NCBI GenBank assembly: GCA_034423015.1
Contig: DAOUJG010000061.1
Span: 23,225 to 87,224 of the forward strand
DNA from: JAGWBJ01 sp034423015
GTDB taxonomy: Bacteria > Chloroflexota > Dehalococcoidia > Lucifugimonadales > JAGWBF01
DNA: 64,000 bases
Direction of reading: 5' to 3'
Shown: piece by piece, positions 51,601 to 59,236 of the stretch
Numbering within the stretch: position 1 is the first letter of the stretch
Layout: each line of letters begins with the position of its first letter
Notes under the pieces: generated by a model
Told to the model about the DNA's origin: nothing
The model's database searches: none
The model's input: only the letters and a program-made list of their open reading frames with translations
Position numbers and translations under genes: made by a program

Positions 51601-52216
51601 AAACATCCTGGGGGCGGAGCAGAGCGGCTACATTCATGCCGTCGGGTTCGATCTCTACAGCCAGCTCTTGAACGAGGCGGTGGCCGACCTCAGGTCCAGC
51701 AACGGCTCCGCTCCCGGGTCCGTTCCGGTGCTGGAGGGTGACCAGGAGCGGGCGCAGGCCCGGGTAGACCTGGACCTGGCCGCGTACATTCCCGAGAGCT
51801 ACGTCTCCCACCTGCCCACCCGGCTGGGCGCCTACCAACGCCTGACCCGCCTGAAGGCCCGGCACGAGATCGACGACACGCGCGACGAGCTGCGTGACCG
51901 TTTCGGCCCGTTGCCCCAGGAGGTGGAGAACCTGCTCTATCTGGTGGACCTGAAGCTGCTGGCGTCCGGGGGGTGGGTGGAGTCCATCAGCCAGACGGGC
52001 GCCACGGCAACCATGGTGCTGAAGGAGCAGGTGGGCGGAGCCAGGCTAGCCCTGGAGAGGGCTCTCGGGCCCCTGTGCCGGGTGGGCAACCAGCAGGTCC
52101 ACGTGAGGTTTCCCCGTCGCTCCCCGGAGGAGTGGAAGCCGCTGTTGGTGAGGGTGCTGGAACGGCTGACGGCCTTCCGGGAGCAGCTTCGGGAGTCGAT
52201 GGCGGCGGTGACGTGA
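48692..52216 (+). CDS. mfd: transcription-repair coupling factor
   Basis: A 1174-residue motor that removes RNA polymerase stalled at DNA damage and recruits UvrA. Seen in order: the UvrB-like N-terminal domain (PYLLASVWRRL and onward), the RNA-polymerase-interaction domain (SELVPGSYVVHVDHGVASFTG...YLVLEYAEGDKLYVP), the helicase core with Walker A GDVGYGKTE, the DEEH box, SATPIPRTLYM, ESGLDIPNANT, and the QLRGRVGRGGQRAYAYLL motif VI, then the C-terminal TRCF domain. ATG 48692 is chosen over the longer frame from 48569: GGAGG lies 11 nt upstream and the length fits the family. Confidence 0.96.
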   Translation: MGLEGLFGLLEGRPAYVEMMGRLASDGSAGSLEAPDPAKPYLLASVWRRLDVPTLVVVPRPEDARRLHDQLLSYLEDGSRVHLYPEPEVLPFERLMVDAGTNNQRMAALAALCDARTGGPGDGNPLVVASAGAALRKTLSPAAVEEAGHSLRPGDRVHLGELYSRWVALGYQREEAVEVPGSFSQRGGILDVFPPSSELPFRLELWGDEIESIRLFDPSSQRSVGAVEQARVCPARDTLPALSDADRISQLIQGMDLSLCAPAVYDRYQEELALLLSGQEVDELPFYNGLLNDSHLVEHLPARGLLVVDQEGEVEAEVRKLADRVAELRRVRESRGELPANFPSAQVSWSRFHGHAQERRRLYVGSWSGSEGGLEFRTAPSLNGRPQRFAADVARMLQDGERVVVVSRYTRRVSELLSDGGLGSGVASALESAPPPGSVVVVPGNLREGWRMPVGDGGVVLFTDSEIFGAAKERRPRRRTPVKRQAFLSELVPGSYVVHVDHGVASFTGTTSMDSGGEEREYLVLEYAEGDKLYVPTEHLDRVSPYLASNDRPPSLTRLGTAEWTRIKERVKHAAREMAEELLELYASRQVVRGRAASPDSPWQRELEDSFPYEETEDQERTIVEVKGDLERVQPMDRLVCGDVGYGKTEVALRAAFKTVSDGMQVGVLVPTTVLAQQHYATFTERLAPFPVRVAVLSRFRTRKEQAEVVEGLRLGTVDIVIGTHRLLQKDVRFKDLGLVVVDEEHRFGVAHKERLKRMRREVDMLTLSATPIPRTLYMGLSGIRDMSTMDTPPEERLPVKTYVSEYNDDVVKEAILRELERGGQVFLLHNRVQTIRRMEANLRKLLPQARIAVGHGRMAESELEEVMLSFSEGDVDVLVCTTIIESGLDIPNANTLIIDRADRFGLAQLYQLRGRVGRGGQRAYAYLLVPRGRRVTEAATRRLKVILEATELGSGFRIAMRDLEIRGAGNILGAEQSGYIHAVGFDLYSQLLNEAVADLRSSNGSAPGSVPVLEGDQERAQARVDLDLAAYIPESYVSHLPTRLGAYQRLTRLKARHEIDDTRDELRDRFGPLPQEVENLLYLVDLKLLASGGWVESISQTGATATMVLKEQVGGARLALERALGPLCRVGNQQVHVRFPRRSPEEWKPLLVRVLERLTAFREQLRESMAAVT

Positions 52217-52242
52217 GGGCTCCTGGTGGTGGGGCGGCGGGC

Positions 52243-52953
52243 TCACCGGCTGCCGCCGGTCACCAGGCCCTCCAGCTCGGGTAGGCTGGCAATCCTGGAG
52301 CAGTCGTTGACCTTCCCGTACCAGCCTTCCCGGTCCAGCAGGACGGGGTGGATGCCCACGGCCCGGGCCCCCTGCACGTCCGCCTGGTACTGATCGCCCA
52401 CGTGTATCGCCTCGGCAGGGGCCACGTGGGCCCGGTCCAGGGCCGCCTTGAAGATGGGCGGATGGGGCTTCTCGGCGCCCGCCTCCACCGAGGTGACGCA
52501 GAAGTCCATGTACGGGTCCAGGCCCAGGCGGGTACACAACGAGGTCATGTCTCGTCGCAGGTTGGAGATGATCGCCAGGACCATACCCTGGGTCTTGAGC
52601 TGCTTCAGCGCCGGCAGGACGTCGTCGAACAGGTCGAAGTCCTTGGGTACCTGTATGGCCATCTGCCACACGTCCCACGCCAGCCGTGGGGAGACATCCA
52701 GGCCTGCCCCCTGCAGGATTCGCCTCTCGTACTCGGCGAAGAACTCGTCCCGCTGACCCTCCGTCCGGTCGGCCAGGGCTGCCTTGGCGTTCTCCTCGGC
52801 CATGTACTCGTCGGCGACGTTGTATCCCTTTCGTATCCCTTCCTTGCTAACCCTCAGCCCAAGCTCTGCGCACGACGCCTGTTGGATCTCGTCGAGGGGG
52901 GGCCAGAAATAGACCAGAGTCTTGTAGAAATCGAAAAAGACGGCCTTTATCAT
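52243..52953 (-). CDS. HAD family hydrolase (haloacid dehalogenase-like)
   Basis: A 236-residue HAD hydrolase. Motif I is FFDFYKTL: nucleophile Asp8, with Tyr10 at the +2 position in place of the usual Asp, as in L-2-haloacid dehalogenases. Motif II Ser in ISNLRRD, motif III Lys in AEKPHPPIF, motif IV GDQYQADVQGA. The large cap domain (about 15-90) is helical. The +2 Tyr and cap point to dehalogenase or phosphatase-like relatives; the substrate is unknown. The ATG at 52953 is about 10 nt after the predicted transcription start, with no good Shine-Dalgarno. Convergent with mfd. Confidence 0.86.
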   Translation of the reverse strand: MIKAVFFDFYKTLVYFWPPLDEIQQASCAELGLRVSKEGIRKGYNVADEYMAEENAKAALADRTEGQRDEFFAEYERRILQGAGLDVSPRLAWDVWQMAIQVPKDFDLFDDVLPALKQLKTQGMVLAIISNLRRDMTSLCTRLGLDPYMDFCVTSVEAGAEKPHPPIFKAALDRAHVAPAEAIHVGDQYQADVQGARAVGIHPVLLDREGWYGKVNDCSRIASLPELEGLVTGGSR

Positions 52954-52969
52954 CTCTCTGAGCGGGGCA

Positions 52970-52998
52970 ATTGTACCACAGGCTCTCGAGGTTGTGAA
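52970..52998 (-). promoter_or_regulatory. promoter of the HAD hydrolase gene
   Basis: On the minus strand TTCACA (52993-52998, 5 of 6), 17-bp spacer, TACAAT (52970-52975) preceded by TGG (extended -10). Predicted start near 52963, 10 nt before the ATG. Confidence 0.7.
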
Positions 52999-53029
52999 CG
53001 GCCTGGGGGAGCCGGCCCTGCCCCGTTCC

Positions 53030-53059
53030 TTGTTGGGCGTAGGCGGCTGCTGCTATAAT
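53030..53059 (+). promoter_or_regulatory. proBA promoter
   Basis: TTGTTG (53030-53035), 18-bp spacer, perfect TATAAT (53054-53059). A 7-bp hairpin (CTGACCG with CGGTCAG) lies in the leader near 53078-53097. Confidence 0.55.
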
Positions 53060-53223
53060 TACCATTCGTCTCATACCTGACCGGGCGAACGGTCAGCTCT
53101 AATGCGAAGCGCCGCTGCGCCCTCGATGGAGAGCCGGTTCCCATGTCATCGCGCCCCATCCAGTCCCAGCAAGCCTCCCGTGACCGCCTCCGGTCCCTCG
53201 ACACCGGCAGCGGACCAGGTACG

Positions 53224-54333
53224 ATGAGGTACCACAGGGTCGTGGTCAAGGCCGGGACCAGCGTCCTGACGGGAGGCTCGGACCGCCTGGACATGGACGT
53301 CATGTCCGGCCTGGCAACCCAGATCGCGGGCATCCACTCCGCGGGAGTAGCCGTGCTGCTGGTGACCTCGGGAGCGGTGGCGGCCGGCCGCCACTCCCTG
53401 GGTTTTCCCCGGGAGCGCCGGGACATCCCTTTCAGGCAGGTCCTCGCCGCGGTGGGCCAGGGCCGGCTCATGCATGCCTACGAGCAGTTCTTCGCCGAGC
53501 ACGGCGTCAGGGTCGCCCAGGCCGTTCTCACCTACACCGACCTATCCGACCGCCAGGGTTACCTCAACGTGCGCAACACTCTGCTGGCCCTGCTGGAGCT
53601 GGGGGTGGTGCCCATCCTCAACGAGAACGACGTGGTGGCCGTGGACGAGATAGGCGAGGTGTTTGGCGACAACGACCGCCTGTCGGCCCTCGTGGCAAAC
53701 CTGGTGGACGCCGACCTCCTGGCCATCCTGACGGACACCGAAGGGCTGTACACCGACGACCCTCGCACCAACGCGGACGCCCGGCTCCTGCGCCGGGTCG
53801 AGAGGGTGGATGCCTCGGTGGAGGCCATGGCCGGAGGACACAGGAATGCCCATGCCCGCGGGGGAATGCCCACCAAGCTGGAGGCGGCGAAGCTGGCAAC
53901 CTCCAGCGGCATCACCACGGTTATCTGCGACGGCCGCCGGGATGACGTCATCCGGCGGCTCGTCATGGGTGAAGAGGTGGGGACCCTCTTTCTGCCGACG
54001 GCCAGCCGCATGGAAAGCCGCAAGAGGTGGATGCTCAGCGGCCTGTCGGCCCGCGGCGAGATCCTGGTGGACGAGGGCGCGGTGGCGGCCCTTCAGGTCC
54101 GGCACCGCAGCCTGCTTCCGGCGGGGGTGAGGGAGGTGGCCGGACGGTTCAGCCGGGGGGACATCGTCTACATAGTGGGGCCCGGCCCCGGCAAGGTGGC
54201 CTGCGGCATAGCCAACTACGGCTCCGGCGACGTGGAGAAGGTCAAGGGCCTGCGGTCGGACCGCATACTGGGGCTGCTTGGCTACCACTACGGCGAAGAG
54301 GTCGTCCACCGCAACAACATGGTGCTGCTATGA
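53224..54333 (+). CDS. proB: glutamate 5-kinase
   Basis: First enzyme of proline synthesis. The kinase domain reads YHRVVVKAGTSVLTGG, with LVTSGAVAAG, the ENDVV and DNDRLSALVA motifs, the ATP-site LTDTEGLY and the GGMPTKLEAAKLAT segment. The C-terminal 75 residues are a PUA domain (GEILVDEGAVAAL and SRGDIVYIVG), as in the long ProB form. The start at 53224 (ATG) gives 369 residues, the usual length; ATG 53143 would add 27 residues of unconserved sequence. proA follows after 94 nt, in the same operon. Confidence 0.95.
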   Translation: MRYHRVVVKAGTSVLTGGSDRLDMDVMSGLATQIAGIHSAGVAVLLVTSGAVAAGRHSLGFPRERRDIPFRQVLAAVGQGRLMHAYEQFFAEHGVRVAQAVLTYTDLSDRQGYLNVRNTLLALLELGVVPILNENDVVAVDEIGEVFGDNDRLSALVANLVDADLLAILTDTEGLYTDDPRTNADARLLRRVERVDASVEAMAGGHRNAHARGGMPTKLEAAKLATSSGITTVICDGRRDDVIRRLVMGEEVGTLFLPTASRMESRKRWMLSGLSARGEILVDEGAVAALQVRHRSLLPAGVREVAGRFSRGDIVYIVGPGPGKVACGIANYGSGDVEKVKGLRSDRILGLLGYHYGEEVVHRNNMVLL

Positions 54334-54427
54334 TAAGCAACGCCCGCGGCGGACCCGGTGCGGGAGGTCCTGGAGCCCTCGAGGCCCTTCGGGCCTGCGG
54401 TGTTATGATGCTTTCAGAGGTAAAGGA

Positions 54428-55702
54428 ATGACTACCACGGTCGACATGCTACTGGAGAAGGGCGTTGCGGCCCGGACCGCATCTCGAAAACTGGCCAGGC
54501 TGTCCTCGGCCGTAAAGGAACGGGCGCTGAACGGCGTAGCCGACTCGCTGGAGGCCGACCAGGAGGCGGTGCTGGAGGCGAATGAGAAGGACCTGCAGGC
54601 CGGGAGAGCGGCGGGACTGGGCGACGCCCTCCTGGACCGGCTCCTTCTCGACCCGGAAAGGCTGCGGGGCATAGCGGCCGACGTGCGCAGCATCGCCCTG
54701 CTGCCCGACCCTGTGGGGGAGATGTTCGAGATGCGCACGCTGCCCAACGGGCTGACCGCGGGCAAGAAGCGGGTGCCCATGGGCGTCATCGGCGCCATCT
54801 ACGAAAGCCGGCCCAACGTAACGGTCGACATCTCGGCCCTGTGCCTGAAGTCGGGCAACGCCTGCATTCTTCGGGGAGGCCGCGAGGCGTTCAACTCCAA
54901 CCTGGCCCTGACGCGCATGGTCCGCCGCTGCATCTCCCGGGCCGGCGTGCCCGAGGACGCCGTCCAGTTCGTGGAGAACACGGACAGGGCCCTGGTGGAG
55001 CCCATGCTCCGGATGAAGGAGCACATCGACCTCCTGATTCCCAGGGGCGGTGCCGAGCTGGTCCGGTTCGTGGCCGAAACTGCCTCTATGCCCGTGGTCA
55101 CGGGAGGGATCGGAGTGTGCCACACCTACGTGGACAGGTCCGCCAACCTTGACAAGGCGTTGGAAATCGTCTACAACGCCAAGGTCCAACGGCCGACGGT
55201 ATGCAACGCCATGGACACCCTCCTGGTCCACTCGGGAGTGGCGGCGAGCTACCTGCCCGCCGTCGCCCGGGAGCTGTGCAAGGCGGGCGTCGAGCTGAGG
55301 TGCGACCGACGGGCCCTCAGCATCGTGGGGAACCTGGACGGCGTGACCGCGGTCCCGGCGGCGCCCGAGGACTGGGGCACCGAGTTCCTGTCCCTGGTGG
55401 CAGCAGTGCGTGTCGTGGACTCCCTGGATGAGGCCCTGGAGCACATCGAGGAGCACGGCTCAGGCCACTCGGAGGCCATCGTAGCCGAGGACTACTCCTC
55501 GGCCATGCGCTTTCTCGACGAGGTGGACGCCGCCGCGGTGTTCGCCAACGCCAGCACGCGGTTCAACGACGGGGCCCAGTTCGGCCTGGGGGCCGAGGTC
55601 GGCATCAGCACCCAGAAGTACCATGCCCGGGGCCCCATGGGCCTCAGAGACCTGACGTCCTACAAGTGGATCGTGCTGGGAACGGGCCAGGTCCGCACCT
55701 GA
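54428..55702 (+). CDS. proA: glutamate-5-semialdehyde dehydrogenase
   Basis: Second enzyme of proline synthesis, NADPH-dependent. The 424-residue aldehyde-dehydrogenase-fold chain has MGVIGAIYESRPNVTVD, LCLKSGNACILRGG, and the catalytic Cys in RPTVCNAMDTLLVH, then FGLGAEVGISTQKYHARGPMGLRDLTSYKW at the C-terminus. ATG 54428 has AGAGGTAAAGGA upstream. Between proB and proA a GC-rich hairpin (AGGCCC-TTC-GGGCCT) and a TATGAT-like -10 are visible; a secondary start is possible. Confidence 0.95.
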   Translation: MTTTVDMLLEKGVAARTASRKLARLSSAVKERALNGVADSLEADQEAVLEANEKDLQAGRAAGLGDALLDRLLLDPERLRGIAADVRSIALLPDPVGEMFEMRTLPNGLTAGKKRVPMGVIGAIYESRPNVTVDISALCLKSGNACILRGGREAFNSNLALTRMVRRCISRAGVPEDAVQFVENTDRALVEPMLRMKEHIDLLIPRGGAELVRFVAETASMPVVTGGIGVCHTYVDRSANLDKALEIVYNAKVQRPTVCNAMDTLLVHSGVAASYLPAVARELCKAGVELRCDRRALSIVGNLDGVTAVPAAPEDWGTEFLSLVAAVRVVDSLDEALEHIEEHGSGHSEAIVAEDYSSAMRFLDEVDAAAVFANASTRFNDGAQFGLGAEVGISTQKYHARGPMGLRDLTSYKWIVLGTGQVRT

Positions 55703-55732
55703 GACTCTGCCGACGCCGTCTTGACTAAGCAG

Positions 55733-55782
55733 GCCGGGGTCGACAAGCAGCCGGGGTCGAAAACCAGCCGGGTCGAAAACCA
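55733..55782 (+). repeat. 16/17-bp tandem repeat, three units
   Basis: Units GCCGGGGTCGACAAGCA (55733-55749), GCCGGGGTCGAAAACCA (55750-55766) and a 16-nt GCCGGGTCGAAAACCA (55767-55782) are tandem and lie directly in front of the ribosome-binding site of the next gene. Confidence 0.8.
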
Positions 55783-55795
55783 GAGGGAGGTAACC

Positions 55796-56110
55796 GTGCC
55801 CAACTACTACTTCGAGAGGGACTGTCGCACACCTTACTCCGAGTCCTACACGGTCCTCGACGACGAGCACTCGGTGGGCAGGGTGGACCTCCATTTTACG
55901 CCCACCATCGTCCACTGCACCCTCTGCGTGCTGGAGAGCCTCACCCAGGAGGAGGTACAGGAGCTGATAGAGACCGTGGACGACGATCTGGTGGATGTCG
56001 TGGGGGTCTACCGGGAGGAGTTCATCGTCCACGTCTACCAGGGCAGGGACGCCGGTGTATACAGCGACAACGGCTTCGGCCAGAACGGGGATGCTGCCGA
56101 GGAGGCCTAG
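55796..56110 (+). CDS. hypothetical protein, 104 aa
   Basis: Small acidic protein that I do not recognise. GTG 55796 has GGGAGGTAA 4-5 nt upstream. The chain has an N-terminal NYYFERDCRTPYSESY, two further cysteines in HCTLCV, and an acidic tail (DAAEEA). A CxxC pair and the beta-strand pattern (FIVHVYQGRD) might suggest a metal-binding or small redox fold, but nothing is conclusive. It starts about 90 nt after proA and could be co-transcribed. Confidence 0.66.
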   Translation: MPNYYFERDCRTPYSESYTVLDDEHSVGRVDLHFTPTIVHCTLCVLESLTQEEVQELIETVDDDLVDVVGVYREEFIVHVYQGRDAGVYSDNGFGQNGDAAEEA

Positions 56111-56125
56111 CCATTAGGCGGGCAT

Positions 56126-56334
56126 TCAGCTGGCCAACAATTCCATGAACTGGCCGGGTGAAAGGCCAGCCTGCCTGACAAGCTTCCTCAAGATCCCGCG
56201 ACCCAGTTCGCAGTGGTCTGGGATCGATAGGTGTCTACCATTCCGATGATGGAGGATTATGTGGCTACCCGAGTGGTGGTACTCGTAGCCCGCTCTCGTT
56301 CCAGGGTCACCAGGAACTCGATCTTCTCCGTCAT
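56126..56334 (-). pseudogene. HicA-family toxin relic, frameshifted by 2 nt, no hicB
   Basis: ATG 56334 follows the transketolase stop directly (TGAATG) and reads MTEKIEFLVTLER, then runs out of frame. The HicA core continues in another frame: AGYEYHHSGSHIILHHRNG, followed by SIPDH and the C-terminal GILRKLVRQAGLSPGQFMELL. An extra GA in CGAGAGCGG near 56300 accounts for the break; removing it restores LERAGYEY. Catalytic His of the GSH motif is kept. No HicB antitoxin is visible. The gene is likely dead or the sequence has an error. Confidence 0.7.
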
Positions 56335-57285
56335 TCACGGCCCCTTGCGGCCCATGACCTTCTTCACCGCGTTCTTCACGTCCGACGGGGCCAGGTGATA
56401 TTTCTCCATCAGCTGGGCGGGCTTGCCCGACTCGGCGTACCGGTCCAGCGCCACCGTCTCCAACGGCGCCGGATGCCCCTTGCCCAGGGCCTGGGCGACG
56501 ATGCTGCCCAGGCCCCCGTGGATGTAGTGCTCCTCCACCGTGACCACCGCCCCCGTCTCCCGGGCTGCCTCCAGTATGGCGGCCTCGTCCACGGGCTTCA
56601 GTGTGTGCACGTTGACCACCCGGCAGCTCGTGCCCTGGGACGCCAGCTCCTCCGCGGCCTGCAACGCCGTCGACACGGCCACTCCCATGGAGAATATGGT
56701 CACGTCGCGTCCCTGGCGCAGCACCTCGGCCTTGCCCAGCCGGAAGTCGCAGCCCTCCGTGTGTATCACGGGAGTCGCGGGCCGGTAGAGGCGTACGTAG
56801 AAGGGCCCGGGGGTCTCGGCGGCGGCGCGGATGGCCTCCGCCGTCTCGGGGCCGTCCGAGGGAGCGACCACGGTGAACCCGGGCAGGGAGCACATCAGCG
56901 CCAAGTCCTCGATGCCCTGGGCCGACATGCCGTCCTCCCCGGTGAGCAGCCCCGCGTGGGTACAGACGATCTTCACGTTCAGGTGGGCCTGGGCTATGCT
57001 GACCCTTATCTGGTCGAAAGGACGGCAGGTCCCGAACACGGAGAAGGTGCTGACGAAGGGGATCTTGCCCGCCGCAGCCATGCCCGCGGCCACGCCCATC
57101 ATGTTCTGCTCCGCCGGGCCGAAGTCGAAGAACCGGTCCGGGATCTCGTCGCGGAACAGGTGCGTGAAGGTCGACTTGTTGAGGTCGCCCCCCAGGCCCA
57201 CTATGTCGGGGTTCTCCTTGGCCAGCTCCAGCAGTGTCCTGCCGTAGACTTCCCGGGTCGAGGCAGTAGGAACGGTGGATGCCAT
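56335..57285 (-). CDS. transketolase C-terminal subunit (split form)
   Basis: The second half of a two-gene transketolase: 316 residues with the PYR domain (the catalytic Glu of the FDFGPAEQNMMGVAAGMA motif binds the TPP ring) and the C-terminal domain (TIFSMGVAVSTALQAAEEL). It forms a complex with the N-terminal subunit just upstream, transferring two-carbon units between sugar phosphates. The two genes are separated by 36 nt. Related split enzymes include 1-deoxyxylulose- and dihydroxyacetone-type synthases, so the exact substrate is not fixed by motifs. ATG 57285. Confidence 0.88.
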   Translation of the reverse strand: MASTVPTASTREVYGRTLLELAKENPDIVGLGGDLNKSTFTHLFRDEIPDRFFDFGPAEQNMMGVAAGMAAAGKIPFVSTFSVFGTCRPFDQIRVSIAQAHLNVKIVCTHAGLLTGEDGMSAQGIEDLALMCSLPGFTVVAPSDGPETAEAIRAAAETPGPFYVRLYRPATPVIHTEGCDFRLGKAEVLRQGRDVTIFSMGVAVSTALQAAEELASQGTSCRVVNVHTLKPVDEAAILEAARETGAVVTVEEHYIHGGLGSIVAQALGKGHPAPLETVALDRYAESGKPAQLMEKYHLAPSDVKNAVKKVMGRKGP

Positions 57286-57321
57286 AGCCCCTCCACTGTG
57301 GTTGGGTTGGGTCGATGCCGG

Positions 57322-58212
57322 CTAGGACAGCTCGGCCATGGCTCTCCGGTACTCGTCGTCGTTGGGGGCGCGGCCATGGAAGTCCGGGTTGTTCTCCATG
57401 AAGGTGACTCCCTTGCCCTTGACGGTGCGCGCCACTATGGCCGTCGGCCGTCCCCGGGTCCGTCGTGCCCGTTTCGCCGCGTCCACGACCTGGGTGAGGT
57501 CGTGGCCGTCAATCTCGATGACCCGCCATCCGAAGGCCCGCCACTTGGAGCCCAGGGGCTCCAGGTCCATGACCTCGCTGGTGAACCGGTCGTTCTGAAT
57601 GCCGTTTCGGTCGATGAAGGCGGTCAGGTTGCCCAGCCTGTAGTGGGAGGCCGCCATGGCCGCCTCCCACACCTGGCCCTCGTCGCACTCGCCGTCGCCC
57701 AGAAGGGCATATACCCGGGAGCCCCGCCTGTCCAACCTGGCCGCCAGGGCCGCTCCCACGGCGAAGGAGAGACCCTGGCCCAGGGACCCGGAGTTCATCT
57801 CCACTCCCGGCGTCATCGTGTGGGCGTGGCCCTGGAGCCTGCTATCAATGCTGCGGAAGGTCGGCAGCCACTCCCGCGGGAAATATCCGCACCGGGCCAG
57901 CACCGCGTACAGGCCCGGGCAGGCGTGACCCTTGCTGAGGACGAAACGGTCCCGCTCGGGCCACCCGGGGTCGTTGGGGTCGTGCCTCATGACCAGGAAG
58001 TACAGCGCGGCCAGTATCTCCATCTCAGAGAAGGAGCCGCCCGGATGGCCGCTGCCGGCGGCGTAGATCATGTCGATAACGTCCCGTCTCATCTCCTTGA
58101 TGATGCGAGACAGCTCCTCCAGGCTCCTCACACCCCCCGCCGACGGGAAAACCTCGGCGGCTGGCTTGGCCGAGGTCTTCTTCTTCCCTTGCTGCAGCCT
58201 TGTGGAGGCCAA
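57322..58212 (-). CDS. transketolase N-terminal subunit (split form)
   Basis: A 296-residue TPP-binding half. The TPP motif GDGECDEGQVWEAAMAA and the ending of the cofactor site (LTAFIDRNGIQ) are intact. The substrate loop AAGSGHPGGSFS and SKGHACPGLYAVLA are typical of transketolase. The TTG start at 58212 has GGGAGGG 5 nt upstream. The first 25 residues are a Lys-rich, low-complexity extension. First in the operon with the C-terminal subunit; a strong promoter lies 37-65 nt upstream. Confidence 0.9.
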   Translation of the reverse strand: MASTRLQQGKKKTSAKPAAEVFPSAGGVRSLEELSRIIKEMRRDVIDMIYAAGSGHPGGSFSEMEILAALYFLVMRHDPNDPGWPERDRFVLSKGHACPGLYAVLARCGYFPREWLPTFRSIDSRLQGHAHTMTPGVEMNSGSLGQGLSFAVGAALAARLDRRGSRVYALLGDGECDEGQVWEAAMAASHYRLGNLTAFIDRNGIQNDRFTSEVMDLEPLGSKWRAFGWRVIEIDGHDLTQVVDAAKRARRTRGRPTAIVARTVKGKGVTFMENNPDFHGRAPNDDEYRRAMAELS

Positions 58213-58248
58213 GGCACCCTCCCTTTTCCCGTCCGCTGGTGCGGGCCG

Positions 58249-58277
58249 ATTATAACAACGGGGGGGTGGCGTGTCTA
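58249..58277 (-). promoter_or_regulatory. transketolase operon promoter
   Basis: On the minus strand TAGACA (58272-58277, 5 of 6), 17-bp spacer, perfect TATAAT (58249-58254). Predicted start near 58242. Confidence 0.75.
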
Positions 58278-58381
58278 CCGGCCCGAAGGGCCCTGGAGTC
58301 CCGTCTCCGCCCCCGGATTGGCGGGCCCCGGAGTTGCCTCCTCGTGAGGGGAGAGTCGCCGCAACCGGGGGACGGTGGGCT

Positions 58382-58387
58382 TATAAT
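58382..58387 (+). promoter_or_regulatory. -10 element 9 nt before the amidohydrolase GTG
   Basis: Perfect TATAAT (58382-58387) with no good -35. Transcription would begin near 58394, 3 nt before GTG 58397: a practically leaderless mRNA. Confidence 0.55.
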
Positions 58388-58396
58388 GGTCCCGCG

Positions 58397-59236
58397 GTGA
58401 TAGTCGACTTCCACACCCACATAGTGCCCCCGTGCTTCCTGGAGCGGCGCGAAGAGATCGTCCGGCGGGACGCCACCTTCCGCGCCCTCTTCTCGGACCC
58501 GAGGTCGAGGCTGGCCACAGCCGAGGACCTGGTCTCGGCGATGGACGATGCCGGAGTCGACGTGTCGGTGGTCATGGGGTTCGGCTGGACCGACAGGGAC
58601 GTGGCCGGGGAAGCCAACGACTACATCATCCAGGCCGTTGAGTGCCACCCGGGAAGGCTCGTGGGCTTCTGCTCCGTCAACCCGGCCTGGGGGCCCGACG
58701 CCGTGGCGGAGGCTGCCCGGTGCGCGGCCGCGGGCGCCGCGGGCATTGGCGAGCTCCATCCGGACAGCCAGGAGTTCGACCTCGGAGACGCCGGAACGAT
58801 GGCCCCCCTGATGGACCTCGCCAGGGCCCGGGGGTTGGCGGTCCTGACCCACTCCTCGGAGCCCGTGGGCCACACCTACCCCGGCAAGGGGAAGACCACG
58901 CCGGAGGTGCTCTACGCCTTCGCCCGCAACTTTCCCGGCAACACCCTCGTGTTCGCCCACTGGGGTGGAGGCATGCCCTTCTACACGCTGATGCCCGAGG
59001 TGCGGGAGGCCCTGGACCGCGTCTACTACGACACCGCGGCGTCTCCCCTGCTGTACTCACCCGGGGTATTCTCCGCGGCGGCGGGCCTCGGCATCACCGA
59101 CCGCGTGCTGTTCGGCACCGACTTCCCGCTGATACGGCACCGGCGCCTGTTGCGAGAGGTGGAGGGAGCGCCCCTCGCCGGCTCGGAGCGGGACGCCATC
59201 CTTGGAGGGAACGCCCGGGAGCTGCTTGGCCTGTGA
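58397..59236 (+). CDS. amidohydrolase 2 family metal-dependent hydrolase
   Basis: A 279-residue TIM-barrel of the amidohydrolase-related (PF04909) family. The opening IVDFHTHIVPP has the HxH metal motif. HSSEPVGH, FAHWGGGMPF and the closing LFGTDFPL (metal Asp) are all in place. Family members are decarboxylases or hydrolases of carboxylated ring compounds or lactones. The GTG start at 58397 matches the family N-terminus exactly; a longer frame exists from 58271 but is of poor quality. Its stop overlaps thpR by one base (TGATG). Confidence 0.86.
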   Translation: MIVDFHTHIVPPCFLERREEIVRRDATFRALFSDPRSRLATAEDLVSAMDDAGVDVSVVMGFGWTDRDVAGEANDYIIQAVECHPGRLVGFCSVNPAWGPDAVAEAARCAAAGAAGIGELHPDSQEFDLGDAGTMAPLMDLARARGLAVLTHSSEPVGHTYPGKGKTTPEVLYAFARNFPGNTLVFAHWGGGMPFYTLMPEVREALDRVYYDTAASPLLYSPGVFSAAAGLGITDRVLFGTDFPLIRHRRLLREVEGAPLAGSERDAILGGNARELLGL

